Positions 22,333-33,120 of a stretch of 64,000 bases of DNA are shown here, in pieces. Each line of letters opens with the position of its first letter. Within the stretch, counting starts at the first letter, position 1. The stretch is from Lotus japonicus (taxonomy: Eukaryota > Streptophyta > Magnoliopsida > Fabales > Fabaceae): the NCBI RefSeq assembly GCF_012489685.1, contig NC_080045.1, forward strand, positions 8,333,648-8,397,647, given 5' to 3'. The translations under genes and the position numbers were made by a program. The notes beneath the pieces are model-generated. The model searched no databases. It saw only the letters and a program-made list of their open reading frames with translations, and was not told the origin of the DNA.

Positions 22333-24908
22333 TTAAACATACATGTATTCACCACCTCGAACTGCATTTGCAGCACCTTTCCTCTCTTCTTCCGCTTCTT
22401 TTTCCCGTTCCTTCCAACTCTCATAGGCATGATCATCAGTTTGCAGCTCGTACCGACAGATTGGACATGAATTATGCTCATCCTGCCACATAAAGGATAA
22501 CATTGATCAGACTTTACATCTAATCATAAATTGAATGCATAGAAATGGTTTATAAGTGCAACAAAGAAATTCCAATAAATCTGTGGACGTAGAGTTAGAG
22601 ACAATACCAGCCACGGCTTAAGACATGGTGGATGGAACGTGTGCTTGCATGGTAACTCTTGCATTTTGTCATTTACAACCAAGTTTTCCCTGCAAATTGC
22701 ACACTCTGCATCTTTCCCAATATTAGCAAGTATTTCCTCTGTGAGAGTAACAACAGGAAGTTTTGCCACAACTTCTTTACTGGCAGGAGGGGCTTTTGGA
22801 GCTACAAAATCACCTTCATCCACCATCTAATACGATAAGAAAAACAAGTAAAAACAGTCAGTCACCCTTAATTAAACAATGTCAAAGGGAAGAATGGAAC
22901 AGCTGAGCATAAGAGACAAAATACATATACATATATCAACCAAAAAGCAAGTCGAAAAGAACAATACATGACCAAGGAATTAACAAAATGATTTGAACTG
23001 AGTAGGTTGTCTATATCTAGTTACCCTACAAATGATGCATTAATATAAACGAAAGATCCAGTAAAGCAACTGTGATAGGAATTGTAACCATAAGGATTAT
23101 AAATGGAAGTCAAGTTCATATGTTTGTGTTGATTCCTCAACTTGTTGTGAAGGATTCTACTGAACCAATCTCAAGTTGCTTGGTGTTTCTTACATTTCTT
23201 TAATATGACCTGATGAAATGCTTGTTCAAAGTCAACTAGGTGTGCTCAAGTTCCAAATTGAGCCTAAATGTTAATGATCTCAAATGAAGCTAGGATAGCT
23301 TGGATTACTTATGTCTCAAATGACTAAACCACATTATACCTATTTGTTGAAACTTATCTAACTAAAGAAACTGAATCTAGGAATTCAAAGCCACGTTGAC
23401 ATTTGAGAGCGAAAAAATTGAAACCAGAGTGGACAGTGGTCATCAAAAACACATGAAAAGATTTTGGATAAGTACCAGGGGCACAACTTCTTCCAATCTA
23501 TTCATAAGATCTTCAAGCACATTTGCCGCATCTTCTGGTGTAGTATCATTTGCTGCTGAACCTCGGGAGGATTCAGCAGCAAATAGTGTAGCAGCAGTCG
23601 CCAAGAGGTTTGACTGCACCAACCATTGAGGTTGTGGTGGCTCTGTATCCACTGTAAGGTGTCCCTCAAAAAGATATCCTGAATAAGACAAATGCAATAA
23701 ATATTGTAAGCGGAACTTACATGATTGCATAACATCTGAAGGATACAACACATGAACATGAAAAACTATAAATAACACCTCAAGAAAAAAAAATTGAAAA
23801 TTTGCATATATTTTCCATAGAAAATCACCTCTGTTTGCTTGATTCTCTGCAGGTTGCAAAGCTTGTGATGGGTTGTCTTCTAGATGCAAATGTTCCTTGG
23901 CATTAGCAATGCAAGCCTTCAGGTGCGCCTTCTCAGAAGGTTCAGAAACTAGGAGTAAAGCCTGCTCAAAAAGGCCTAGGCCAGCATTCCAGAAACCCGG
24001 TGCTGTATATCTAGTCTTCAACACCGTAGCAACTCGGCATATAACTGAATAAAACTGCAACCACCAGCAGCAAATACCACAGTCAATTTCTTGACTTTTA
24101 ATTCTTTAGCAAAAAAACAGGCACTTCTTTTTCCAATCAAAGTTTAAGGGTACGGAAGGAATCCCTAGTGTGTGTCTGGATACCAATTGAATAAAAGGTG
24201 AACGGACTTTCATCTCAATTCATCAGAAGAGTTCTGTTCACTTTTCGCCATGAAGTGCGTGTTAAGGTCTATTTAAACTCGCGCTAATGGATATCCAAAC
24301 ATAGTGCCTCAACATGGGCACTTAAAGATCTTTGACTTTGACTAGTCAAACTAAACACATTTCAACAAAGCCTTTTCAAACTTATATTAGTTGAGCCAAG
24401 GATTGGCATTTGGTATTAACAACATCCATAGGGAAGGCTCAGCTAAAATGTTAAACCTCCTAACTCCTAACCTTAACATTTGCAAACAAATATCTCAATC
24501 AAGTGAGTTAAGTCCATGGTACATTAGTTTATATATTCATATTAACATTATCACATACAAAATCATATATACCAATCCAAACAAAATCAAAATCAATTAT
24601 TTCGGGCCTAAACCATAAAATCATCGAAAAAGGGACCAAACCCAGAAACAATACAAAATTAAATTGAAGAATACACCAGTACCCCCAACTAGCTATACAA
24701 TTATAACAGGAAACTTCAAATATGAATTGAAAACAGAGATAAGATGAGCAATTGAGCATACAGATTTGCGGAGCGAAGGAGAAGCTGAAGGATAAGTTTG
24801 TGGAAGCAACGATTTGAGAGATGAAACAGCGCTCTCAAACTTTTGCTTCTTCCCCAATTGTTTCTGCAATTCCTCCAATTCCTGTTTCAACAGATCCTCC
24901 GATTCCAT
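22333..24908 (-). CDS. AIP2: RING-H2 E3 ubiquitin ligase, AIP2 type
   Basis: Five exons, from 5' on -: 24762-24908, 23829-24054, 23476-23678, 22608-22826 and 22333-22482, in phase, giving 314 aa. Residues 1-45 form a charged helical segment (ELEELQKQLGKKQ). Exon 2 carries the family-specific region with FYSVICRVATVLKTRYTAPG. The RING finger lies at 234-275 (CAIC ... CKHTFH ... C ... CPIC, C3H2C3), and the acidic/basic tail ends GGEYMYV. Length and sequence match Arabidopsis AIP2 (about 310 aa), which ubiquitinates the seed transcription factor ABI3 in abscisic-acid signalling; that role here is by homology. I chose the ATG at 24908 because family members begin just before the helical segment, although an in-frame ATG exists at 24959. 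Intron 1 contains a small MITE. Confidence 0.93.
24169..24303. mobile_element. Small MITE in AIP2 intron 1
   Basis: The ends GTGTGTCTGGATACCA and TGGATATCCAAACATA are imperfect inverted repeats about 135 bp apart, of a type common in plant hAT/MITE families. It lies wholly inside intron 1 (24055-24761) and does not disturb the splice sites. The target duplication was not resolved. Confidence 0.5.
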
Positions 24909-25325
24909 TCTCTTCTCAAATTCGAATGCAAATTCAACTGAATTTCTCTCAGGAGTCAAAATTGTGATGAAATCAGAGAAATTCAGAAACCCTTTCTTCT
25001 TCTTCTTCGTCTGGTTCGTATTTTGATTTTTTTTTTATATAAATTTATTTTCTTCAGGAAGGGGAAACCAAGGGGTGTGATCGCCTACGAACGCATCTAC
25101 TGATGTCTGAGTAGGTCATCACACCCAATTTTCGCCACGTCATTAATATCGAAACTGTCTTAAAATTAAAAGCTCAAAACGGCAAACTGCGACGTCGTCG
25201 TTTAACTTATTAGGCCAGTCCAGCCAAGCCCTTCATAGACTGTGGGCTTAACAGACTGGCCCATGGGCAATTGCTTTTTTTTTTTTAAAATTAAAAAATG
25301 ACTTTATAAAGGGTAATTTTTTAGT
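24909..25325 (-). promoter_or_regulatory. Promoter region of the AIP2-like gene with a hairpin
   Basis: The stretch upstream of the - strand gene starts with a GA-rich leader (TTCTTCTTCTTC on +). At about 25074-25122, GGGTGTGATCGCCTAC and GTAGGTCATCACACCC form an inverted repeat with 14 of 16 positions pairing and a loop of about 18 bases. A TATA box cannot be assigned with confidence. Confidence 0.4.
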
Positions 25326-25836
25326 ACTGTTCCAATTGAGACAGTTTCAAAACAGTCTCATACTTAACCAATACAAATATGACACGTGTTATTAGATATT
25401 TTGAAGTTAATATTTTTCAAAATATATATTTTAATCCCCTCTGCATCCTTATATTTTATTTCATAAATTCCATAAAAATGATAAATGAACCACTAAATTT
25501 ATACGGTGATAAAGTTAAATGTTGATTAAGATTTATGAGTTTGAATTTAAATAATAATTTGTGATAGTTTTTGGAATAGAATATAAAATATTAAATGATG
25601 AAGATTAAAAAATAAAATGTGTTAAATGTTATGGTTAAATTGTAGTCTTTAGAAGAAAGTATAATGATGTAGATTAATTGAGACTAAAATTTAGTTTAGT
25701 AAAATGTTGATGTTGAAAAATCAAATATTTGGTAACTGTTAAAAAATAAAAATAAAAAACATAATTAACAAGTGTCATGAGTTTATTGGTTGCATTTGAG
25801 ACTGTTTTGAAACTGTCTTAATTGAGACAATACCTA
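25326..25836. mobile_element. MITE with about 45-bp terminal inverted repeats
   Basis: The left end TACTGTTCCAATTGAGACAG followed by TTTCAAAACAGTCTCA mirrors the right end TGAGACTGTTTTGAAA followed by CTGTCTTAATTGAGACAATA. The interior of about 420 bp is AT-rich and non-coding. Long terminal repeats suggest a Mutator-like origin, but I did not find a clear 9-bp duplication. Confidence 0.65.
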
Positions 25837-25929
25837 AGAGGTCACCCTTTATAAACACATAAACATAGGAAAAAGTTGCAAATATATTATTATTAATAAT
25901 TACACTTATTTACTTTTTTAAATTTCTAA

Positions 25930-26085
25930 TAGAGTTTAATTTCTATGCACCGAAGGTGTAAAGTTTTTTTACACCGTCAATCAATCAGATTTCAAGGATG
26001 TGAGAAAATCTCTCATTTTATTTAATTTCATTAATTGACGTGACACACTCTAGAAATCTGATTGGTTCGGTGCATCAAACTTTTT
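25930..26085. mobile_element. Diverged copy of the 'CTATGCACCG' MITE family
   Basis: It starts TTTCTATGCACCGAAGGTGT and ends near GGTTCGGTGCATCAAAC, a shorter or degraded relative of the element at 26110-26293. An internal inverted repeat (CAATCAGATTTC / GAAATCTGATTG) supports a foldback structure. Confidence 0.55.
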
Positions 26086-26109
26086 CTCTTTCTAATATGT
26101 TTATAATTA

Positions 26110-26293
26110 AGAGATTAATTTCTATGCACCGACGGTGTAAAAAGTTTTACACCATCATTCAATCACAACCTTCCATTTTCTATTTTAGATATTATTAAAT
26201 ACAAAATTAATTGTGGGCTAACAAAATGAAGGGATGTGATTGAATGATGGTGTAAAACTTATTTATACCGTCGGTGCATAGAAATTAATCTCT
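26110..26293. mobile_element. MITE with long inverted repeats and flanking duplication
   Basis: The left end AGAGATTAATTTCTATGCAC and the right end GTGCATAGAAATTAATCTCT are perfect inverted repeats, and the similarity extends about 55 bp inward. The flanks share ATAATTA (26103-26109, 26294-26300). The 184-bp element is almost entirely foldback. Element size and repeat length suggest a Mutator-type or related MITE. Confidence 0.8.
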
Positions 26294-26498
26294 ATAATTA
26301 ATCAATAAATAAAAAAAAATAAAAATCTGGCCAACGACCCAACCCGACCCATCATAGACCAGCCCACGACGAGGTGGTCAATTTTCGGGCTGGTTGGACT
26401 GAGCCAAATTTCGGTGGGCAGCCTATACTTTTAATTGGACTCTTAGGGCTTGTTTGTTCACCTAGTTTATTTTGACAACTCTAACATAGCAGTTGCAA

Positions 26499-26700
26499 AC
26501 TTTTTTTTTTTGTTACAAGAGGAAAAGTAAAGCACAAGAAAAACTAAGCTACATCGTCTAAATACAATGAAGTGAAACATCATAGGGTGGTTGGACTCAA
26601 ATCTGTCGCAGTGATCCTTCCTGGTTGGCCTTCCTTGCTAAGAAATCTGCTATTCTATTCTTCACGCGAGGGACATGAATGGGGACATTTCAATCCTTCC
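26499..26700 (-). pseudogene. LINE 3' end with RNase H tail
   Basis: On -, the sequence reads VPIHVPRVKNRIADFLARKA, the end of the RNase H-like domain of plant L1 elements, followed by a short 3' region and TTGTAACAAAAAAAAAAA at 26499-26515. The poly-A tail on the left confirms - orientation. Strong 5' truncation is usual for LINE copies. Confidence 0.75.
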
Positions 26701-26727
26701 TCACCATTGTCTGATCTCCATGATTAA

Positions 26728-27008
26728 GGCCCCGTTTGGATAAACAGCTTAATTAAGCGCTTATGGTCATAAGCGCTTATGGCATAAGCGCTTATTCATA
26801 AGCTATTTTTAAAAATTTACTGAAATAAATTAAAAATAAGCTGTGTATAAGCATAAGCTGTTTTTCATAAGCTATCCTGAGCAGCTTATGAAAATAAGCT
26901 GAAAATAGCTTATGGCAGACCATAAGCTGTTTGCATAAGCTCTCCCAAATACTGGCATAAGAGCTTATGCTGTCAGATAAGCTCAAATAAGCTCTTCCAA
27001 ACTGGGCC
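26728..27008. mobile_element. Tourist-type MITE (GGCCCCGTTTGG family), copy 1
   Basis: The ends GGCCCCGTTTGGA and TCCAAACTGGGCC are inverted repeats flanked by TAA (26725-26727, 27009-27011). The interior is saturated with AGCTTAT/ATAAGCT words in both orientations. A truncated second copy is at 29841-30086. Confidence 0.85.
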
Positions 27009-27011
27009 TAA

Positions 27012-28272
27012 CTCTTTATCCCAGAAGGTGTCAATATTAATTGGCCCTCCAAGGACACGTACAACTTCTAACTTCTAGATATTATATTATTATTTACTAT
27101 TAGTTAATTAATTCCATTACTCAAAACACATGAGATTTTAGATTAAAATAACTTTTATTCTATGTTCATTTTTATTAGCTAATGATATAAAGGTTAGGGA
27201 ATTTTAAATATAACTTCAAAAAAAAAAAGTGAGACTAAGCTAGCAAATAACAATCTTGAAAGAATAGATGTACAAATTCCTCTTCCATTTAAATGTTTCA
27301 AATAATTTTGTTATGTAAAAGTTTAATATTAGATCTCCTACCCGAAATTATATAAGCCGAGAAATAGAATAACAAATATTTGGTGAACATCAACATAATG
27401 AAGACACTGAGAGTGGGATTAGAAGAGAAGAAATAAGTGATAGATGTGATATATAACGTGATGTGACACCAATGGAGAAATAGAAGGTGGTCTCGGGTCT
27501 CCTATCTATTTGGAGAGCTGAAATAGATATTTACTTGAAATTAGTTGATGAAACAATGACACGAAGAAGCTCAGTATTTGAGCAATATGTCAAATATATT
27601 CAAGTAATACGCCAAAGCCAGTAAGCAAATGAATTGCAGGCCAGACAAAGATTCCACCCTTGAATATTTTCTAAGCATGGACATGATGAGACAAGCTGAC
27701 TGCATCTAATAACATGTTTGCATCAACAAATCTTTCCTCAAAGTCAATTCTGACACTCGAAAACTTCTCACATAAATCCAATCTATCTTTCCTCAAAATC
27801 AATTCTAACACTCAAACGACTCACATAAACTTCTCCTCATGGCTGATTTTAGCTTAAAATTAATTATAAAAGGATTTCTAAACATGCAATAAGTAATGCT
27901 GCAGTCAGCTAAATGGCTAATTTGCAACAAAATTGTCCATTATTTCATCCACAACTTCACCCCAACTAACATGCATCACAATTCACAAAAGACAAAAAAC
28001 CAAGGTAAAGAATCATCAATACGGACATTCATTATTAATACCAATCACTGAATACAGTGTACATCTAAAGATCAATGAAGTAAATTACAATATATCAGTT
28101 AGCAATCAATCATTTGGTTAGCTTCCATCTCCAATTTTTCATACCAATCTCTACCAGTACTAGCTATTTTGCATGAAAAATTAAGTACAAATAAAGAAAA
28201 TTTAAGCTAACAGATCACAGTAAAGGATGGTAACCAAAATCAAGATACCATGATATGGCATTTTATTGTCAC
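27012..28272. other. Intergenic DNA and probable 3' UTR of the F-box gene
   Basis: About 1.2 kb with no credible gene. The portion near 28272 should include the 3' UTR of the - strand F-box gene. Around 27720-27850 a short segment about uncut tandem words (CAAATCTTTCCTCAAA / CTATCTTTCCTCAAA) is duplicated. Confidence 0.4.
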
Positions 28273-29493
28273 TCACACAGAAGCCTCTATCCTCGGCTCA
28301 ACTGAAAATGCAGACATGAACTCCATGATTTCCCCATTTATGCAACATTTTGGCAATTCAACCCATTTGTTGGTTGCCAAATCGCACATAATGTAAGTGC
28401 ATAACGCCGGGGAGTTTAAGCATATGAATATCCGGTCACCGGCTCCGACACAATTAATATCTGCCTTCTTTCCAAACCACTTATGGGATATTGCTGCAGG
28501 CATCACTGCAATCTGTTGCCAGCATTGATTAGCCTCATCATATTTCCACACTCTAAGACTCACAGTTTCGAAGAATTCCGATAACAAAACAACTAGCATC
28601 TCACCATCACACTCCACAACATCAATGGAGTACTCACTAAAAACAGGCAATAACATAGGGTACTCAAAGAAGCACTTGCATGTCAAATTGCAAGCGATGA
28701 CCATACCCGTGGAACTAAGAAAATAGACTATCTCCTCACCGTCTTTGTTAGCAATTACCGATGAATATTGCTTAGACGGGCTTCTCTGCATACTACTCGT
28801 CACAACATTTCCAGCTTTGCTGAGGAAGTACACAACATTGTCATCATTTGAATCACAATCCACGGTATTATCATCAAATTTTCTGCTAAGTGCAGTCTCA
28901 TCTTCCCAACAACCAGAGCTTGAGTTGTAGACTTTAAACAAAATATTTGGGAGTTCACCAAAGACTAATATAATCTTGTAGGACAATTGGTCTTTGGATG
29001 TTTTACTCATAACAACAGCATTGAGAGATTGATTTTCCAACGAAAGATGCAATGGAGGGAGTTCACTGCAAGATCCGGTCACCGGATTACAAACAATGAA
29101 GTCTCCGGACCATTTGCGGTAGCAAACCAGGCCACCAGAGGCTGCAACAGGCATGCAACTTCTGTTAGAATCGTCACGCAGAGGACTGGGATGATTGAGC
29201 CTTTTCCAACTGTTTTCAGCAGAATCAAAGATAACAGATTGGTTAAGGCTGGGTGCAACCATAAAAAACCAAGGATCGCGCGAAGGAATGTGCGAGCAGG
29301 TGAGCTTGAAACTCGGAGAAGCAGCAGCCGATTTCCATCTTTTGGACACCGAAGTAAGGCGGAGGAAACTGGAAGTTGGTAGCCATGAAAGCACCCTTTC
29401 AAAAAGATCTCCGTTAAGGTCATCGAGGGAAAAACTGTTGAAGAATAGTTGTTCTCCATTTTCAGGGTACTTTCTTTTCAAACTATGTTCCAT
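28273..29493 (-). CDS. F-box protein with C-terminal beta-propeller, F-box only protein 13-like
   Basis: A single coding exon of 406 codons. The F-box lies at about residues 22-62 (SLDDLNGDLFERVLSWLP ... SVSKRWKSAA), which would bind SKP1 in an SCF ubiquitin ligase. The remainder contains PWFFMVAP, GGLVCYRKW and FIVCNPVTGSC motifs typical of plant F-box/Kelch proteins with a degenerate propeller that recruits substrates. Similarity to Arabidopsis FBX13 is from memory; the substrate is unknown. I chose the ATG at 29493 rather than 29571. A good acceptor (TTTGTTTGTGCAG) lies between them, so the upstream in-frame codons are probably intron and 5' leader. Confidence 0.9.
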   Translation of the reverse strand: MEHSLKRKYPENGEQLFFNSFSLDDLNGDLFERVLSWLPTSSFLRLTSVSKRWKSAAASPSFKLTCSHIPSRDPWFFMVAPSLNQSVIFDSAENSWKRLNHPSPLRDDSNRSCMPVAASGGLVCYRKWSGDFIVCNPVTGSCSELPPLHLSLENQSLNAVVMSKTSKDQLSYKIILVFGELPNILFKVYNSSSGCWEDETALSRKFDDNTVDCDSNDDNVVYFLSKAGNVVTSSMQRSPSKQYSSVIANKDGEEIVYFLSSTGMVIACNLTCKCFFEYPMLLPVFSEYSIDVVECDGEMLVVLLSEFFETVSLRVWKYDEANQCWQQIAVMPAAISHKWFGKKADINCVGAGDRIFICLNSPALCTYIMCDLATNKWVELPKCCINGEIMEFMSAFSVEPRIEASV

Positions 29494-30270
29494 TGACCAC
29501 AAATTTGGAGAAAACAACTGCACAAACAAAGGGACCAATAAGACATTATAAAAGAAATCAATTTTTTCCATTTTTAAACATAGAAACCAAATGATGTAAA
29601 TAAAGACACTGAAATTGAACCAAAATTATGAGCTGTGGATGCAAACTTATTGGAGCTTATTAGGGCTTATCTGCTTGAAGTTGAAAGTGCTATATGGTTG
29701 CCATACAAACGGATTCCATATAATGAAAAAGGGTGGCCTAAAACCAACAATCTAAAGGTTACCCACACGCAAAAGATCAAGACTTTCACTTTCCTTCCCC
29801 AACCCCTTCAAGATTTGCAATGGAAATTGCAAGGCTTCTGGAAATAGCTTAATTAAGTGCTTATGGTCATAAGCGACCATGAGTGCTTCTGACATAAGCG
29901 CTTATTCATAAGCTATTTATAAAAATTTATTGAAATAAATTGAAAATAAGCTATAGCATAAGATTTTTGTTCATAAGCTATCATGAACTAATGGCCTACC
30001 GTAAGCTATTTGCATAAGCTCTCACAAACACTTACACAAGCGTTTAAGGTATCATATAAGCTAAATAAGCTCTTCCAAACGGGGCCTAAAGCTGCAAACT
30101 TGAAATGACCCTCATAGCTTAACAATCTATCCTTTAGAAACCAACATAAAACTTGAGACTCAAAATGCAAAAGAAACAGAAGCTGCTGCTTTGTTGAGCG
30201 GAAAGGAAAACAAAGCACACGGTGAGGAGTGTGTTGCATAAGCAGAACACAATAATTATATATAGCTGGT
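29494..30270 (-). promoter_or_regulatory. 5' leader, probable leader intron and promoter of the F-box gene
   Basis: On -, TATATATAAT lies at about 30255-30264. A transcribed leader would follow, then an intron ending at the acceptor GTGCAG just before 29519. A truncated Tourist MITE sits inside this presumed intron. The transcription start and donor site are not fixed by sequence alone. Confidence 0.45.
29841..30086. mobile_element. Tourist-type MITE (GGCCCCGTTTGG family), left-truncated copy 2
   Basis: It shares AATAGCTTAATTAAGTGCTT, ATAAGCGCTTATTCATAAGC and the right terminus CCAAACGGGGCC-TAA with the copy at 26728-27008. The left terminal repeat is missing, so the left limit is where similarity begins. 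It lies in the presumed leader intron of the F-box gene. Confidence 0.75.
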
Positions 30271-30701
30271 GTTGGATAGTGTGTTTAAAATGGGGTTTGG
30301 TTTGAAGAAGGAAATCTGAAAAGTGAAAAAGGGAAAGTGAGCTTGCTCAAGAGATAGGAAGCTTCGCGGGGGTCTCTTTTCTATGTTGGGGTTGGATGGT
30401 TGACACTTTGATTCTCTCACTCAAAAGACAGGGTACACGCACAAGCCTCACACGGGTGGGTAACTAAGTTACATTTTCAGTCAATGGATTCTGACGTAGG
30501 ATTTTCATATTATAGATTAATACTCCTTCCGTTAAATAACTGGTTTTTTAGAAAAAGTTTTTTTCACCCACTTAGAATTTCAATGCAGTATTAATTGATG
30601 TTTTAGAGTATAATGTTCTTATAAGAAGAATAAATGAGGAGTGATAAAAGGAGTACATTATAAATGGTAAAATAGGAAAACAAATGATATGTATTAAAAA
30701 G

Positions 30702-31621
30702 CAGTGTTATCAGATTCGGACCGGTGATCGACTCGGTCGAGGCACTGGGTCAATGAGTCAATGGTTCAACCACTGGGTCACTAGTTGAACCGTTTGACTC
30801 GATTAACAATAAATTTTTTTAGGAGATATAACATAATAGTAATAATCTTAATTTTATTATTTATTTTTCATAAATAGCTGGTTTCATATATCTTAAAGTC
30901 TTGAATCATTTTTATTTATATAGTTCTTTTTGTCTTATTTTGTTTTTTTTTACGGGCTGTCTTCTTTTGTTTTTTTTTTTACTCAATAGTTTTTGTTTGT
31001 TTTGGTCAAACTGAATAGCTGTTTTTTTTTTTTGGTCGATTTTGTTAAGGTTTAATTACGGGTTGTCTTTTTTTTTTGTCTTTAGTTGCATTGGTTATGT
31101 AAAATGAAGAAATGGGCCTAACTCTTTTAAACTTGGATGACCCATAGTCAGGTCTCATTACTTTGACTAAAACCCTAAGACTAAATGTCATCTTCCTTAT
31201 TATCTCAGCTGTGCAGCCTCAACAGCAACAGGTCCCTCTTCAACTTTTTTTTTTCTTTTTTGGCTTCCTGAAGCTCTACCTGCGTCTTCATGCTTCTTGG
31301 TTCCATGGCATCTACCTGCGTCTCTAACCTTGGGTTGCAAGGAAGAATGGGTTTTTTTTTTTCAGTTTACGAAACCCTACACGGCTACAGGGAAGGAAAC
31401 GACGGTGTTCTGTTTCTGTATTTCAGTTTTTTTTTTACATAGCGAACCGGTCCAACCTTAAGGACCGAGTCGCCGGTTTTTTCACTGAACCGGCCGTTTT
31501 TTTCCAGGTTACAGCGGGTGGATTGCTTGGCTGATCCGAAGCTCGGCTCGAACCGGCTTAGGGTCAGATTCCCGGCTCAACCGGTCGAACCGGCCGGTTC
31601 GAGCCGAGTCTGATAACACTG
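30702..31621. mobile_element. Non-autonomous hAT element with perfect 8-bp duplication
   Basis: The ends CAGTGTTATCAGATTCGG and CCGAGTCTGATAACACTG are inverted repeats (one mismatch). Both flanks carry TTAAAAAG (30694-30701 and 31622-31629), the 8-bp target duplication diagnostic of hAT elements. Subterminal regions are rich in CCGGTTCGA/AACCGG words. The 920-bp interior lacks a transposase frame; part of it (about 31140-31400) is less AT-rich and might be captured sequence. Confidence 0.92.
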
Positions 31622-31677
31622 TTAAAAAGTTAACAAAATTAATTGCATTTCTTAATATGTGTGCATCTTCTCTATAA

Positions 31678-32067
31678 GAGCATCTCCAATGTAAGGTTCT
31701 TAATTCTTATTTATGAGTTAAGAACTAAGAACTTTACCATTGGAGGTTCTGACATGGAGCTTTTAGTTCTTAAAAATAAGAACTCAGTTCTTATATAAGG
31801 AGTTTTACTTTTGAGTTCTTAGCTTAAAATATTAATAATTTCTCTCTCATCCAAATTACTTTATTACTTTATGAGTTTTGTTTTATTACTTTATGAAAAT
31901 AAAAAGTATAAATAATGTGGTTGGTGGGATCAAATGAATAGTGGTAAGAACTAAGAACTCATGGTTTGAGCAAAATTGTTCGAGAGTTGCTTAAGCACAT
32001 GTGGCAATACGGGCCCACATGAATAGTGTTAAGAACTAAGACATAAGAACTAACATTGGAGATGCTC
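31678..32067. mobile_element. Tourist-type MITE (GAGCATCTCCAATG family)
   Basis: The ends GAGCATCTCCAATG and CATTGGAGATGCTC are flanked by TAA (31675-31677, 32068-32070). The interior matches the element at 12586-12988 over much of its length but in the opposite orientation. Confidence 0.9.
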
Positions 32068-32070
32068 TAA

Positions 32071-32471
32071 GCATCTGCAATGAAAGGTTCTTAGTTCTTA
32101 TTTCTGAGTTAAGAACCGAGTTATTAACCATGGGAAGGGGCTGACGTGAAGTTCTTAGTTGTTAAAAATAAGAATGACTTCTTATATAAGGAGTTTTACT
32201 TTTTGAGTTCTTAACATAAAAAAATTATTTTTTCTCTCTCATTCATCAACTTATTTAATTTATGTATTGAATTAGTGTTTAAATTTAAATCAAAATTATA
32301 TGAAAATAAAAAATATTACTAATATAACGGTATTGAGGACCAGATGAATAGTGTTAAGAACTAAGAACTCATGGTTGAAGCAAAATTTGCAAAAAGTTGC
32401 TTAAGCACATGTGGCAGTACGAGTTCACATGAATAGTGCGAAGAACTAAGAACCTACCATTGGAGATGCTC
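32071..32471. mobile_element. Second Tourist-type MITE adjoining the first
   Basis: It begins GCATCTGCAATG immediately after the TAA that closes the preceding element and ends CCATTGGAGATGCTC-TAA. The first two bases of its terminus are missing. It differs in its interior from the neighbour, so it is a separate insertion at the same target rather than a tandem copy. Confidence 0.8.
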
Positions 32472-32494
32472 TAAGTGGAGACTTATATTGAAAT

Positions 32495-32780
32495 AGAGGG
32501 AGTATTAAATTGTTTGAGTAAATGTTAATCCAAATTAACTATTATCATATTATTAATTTTTTTGGTTTCTTCTTTCTTTCTCTCAAGTAAACTGAGATGT
32601 TATCTTTTGCTTCCCTTACTTTTTCACCTCCCAGCTTAAGCCTCATATAACACCTTACAGGCAGATCGATCAATCTTCTAAAAAGAAATTACGAGAATTT
32701 ATGGCTTAGAAATTTATAATCTTTTTGGTCTGAAATATTTTTGAAAGCCTAATTCACCCCCTCTTAAGTTTCAACAATTC
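32495..32780. other. Intergenic DNA
   Basis: No gene or element terminus recognised. The part from about 32690 to 32780 could be the LTR/leader side of the copia fragment that follows. Confidence 0.4.
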
Positions 32781-33120
32781 TAGTGTTTACAGGCGATTCC
32801 AGTTCAATCCTTGTTGGTTGGTTATGATCTCATTGGCTTTGTCGATGACACCACAACGTTCCTTGCCACCAATCATCCTGATTTCAATTACTGGAAACTA
32901 CAGGATCATCTGATCCTTCATGCTATCATCTCCTCAATGGATCCCAACATCATCACTATGTTGGGCAAAAGTCAAAACGTCTAAGCAAGTCTAGGATGTC
33001 CTCAACAAAATTTTCGCTAGCAAGACTCGCTCTTGCATCATGTATCTAAACGAGCGTATCTCTCGCTTTGTTAATGGATCAAAATCTACATTTGAAAACC
33101 TTCATGGTATTAAATTCTTC
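32781..33120 (+). pseudogene. Ty1-copia gag fragment
   Basis: On + the frame reads LLVGYDLIGFVDDTTTFLAT, then DFNYWKLQDHLIL, as in the gag polyprotein (UBN2 region) of plant copia elements. After a TAA at about 32982 the similarity resumes in another frame, with a TAG where the family has Trp (KQV-stop-DVLNKIFASKTR). It is a decayed 5' internal fragment; no LTR is recognised next to it. Confidence 0.8.

Larger units (their letters stand above)
30523..32494. mobile_element. Stowaway MITE split by later insertions
   Basis: The left end CTCCTTCCGTTAAATAACTG (after TA) and the right end TTGAAATAGAGGGAG (before TA) are Stowaway-type inverted termini almost 2 kb apart. Removing the hAT element at 30702-31621 and the two Tourist elements at 31678-32471 leaves about 250 bp, the normal Stowaway size. 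This order shows that the Stowaway is the oldest insertion here. Confidence 0.65.

Noticed and set aside
28987..29551. Several + and - frames overlapping the F-box gene
   Set aside because: They are shadows of the F-box coding sequence in other phases.
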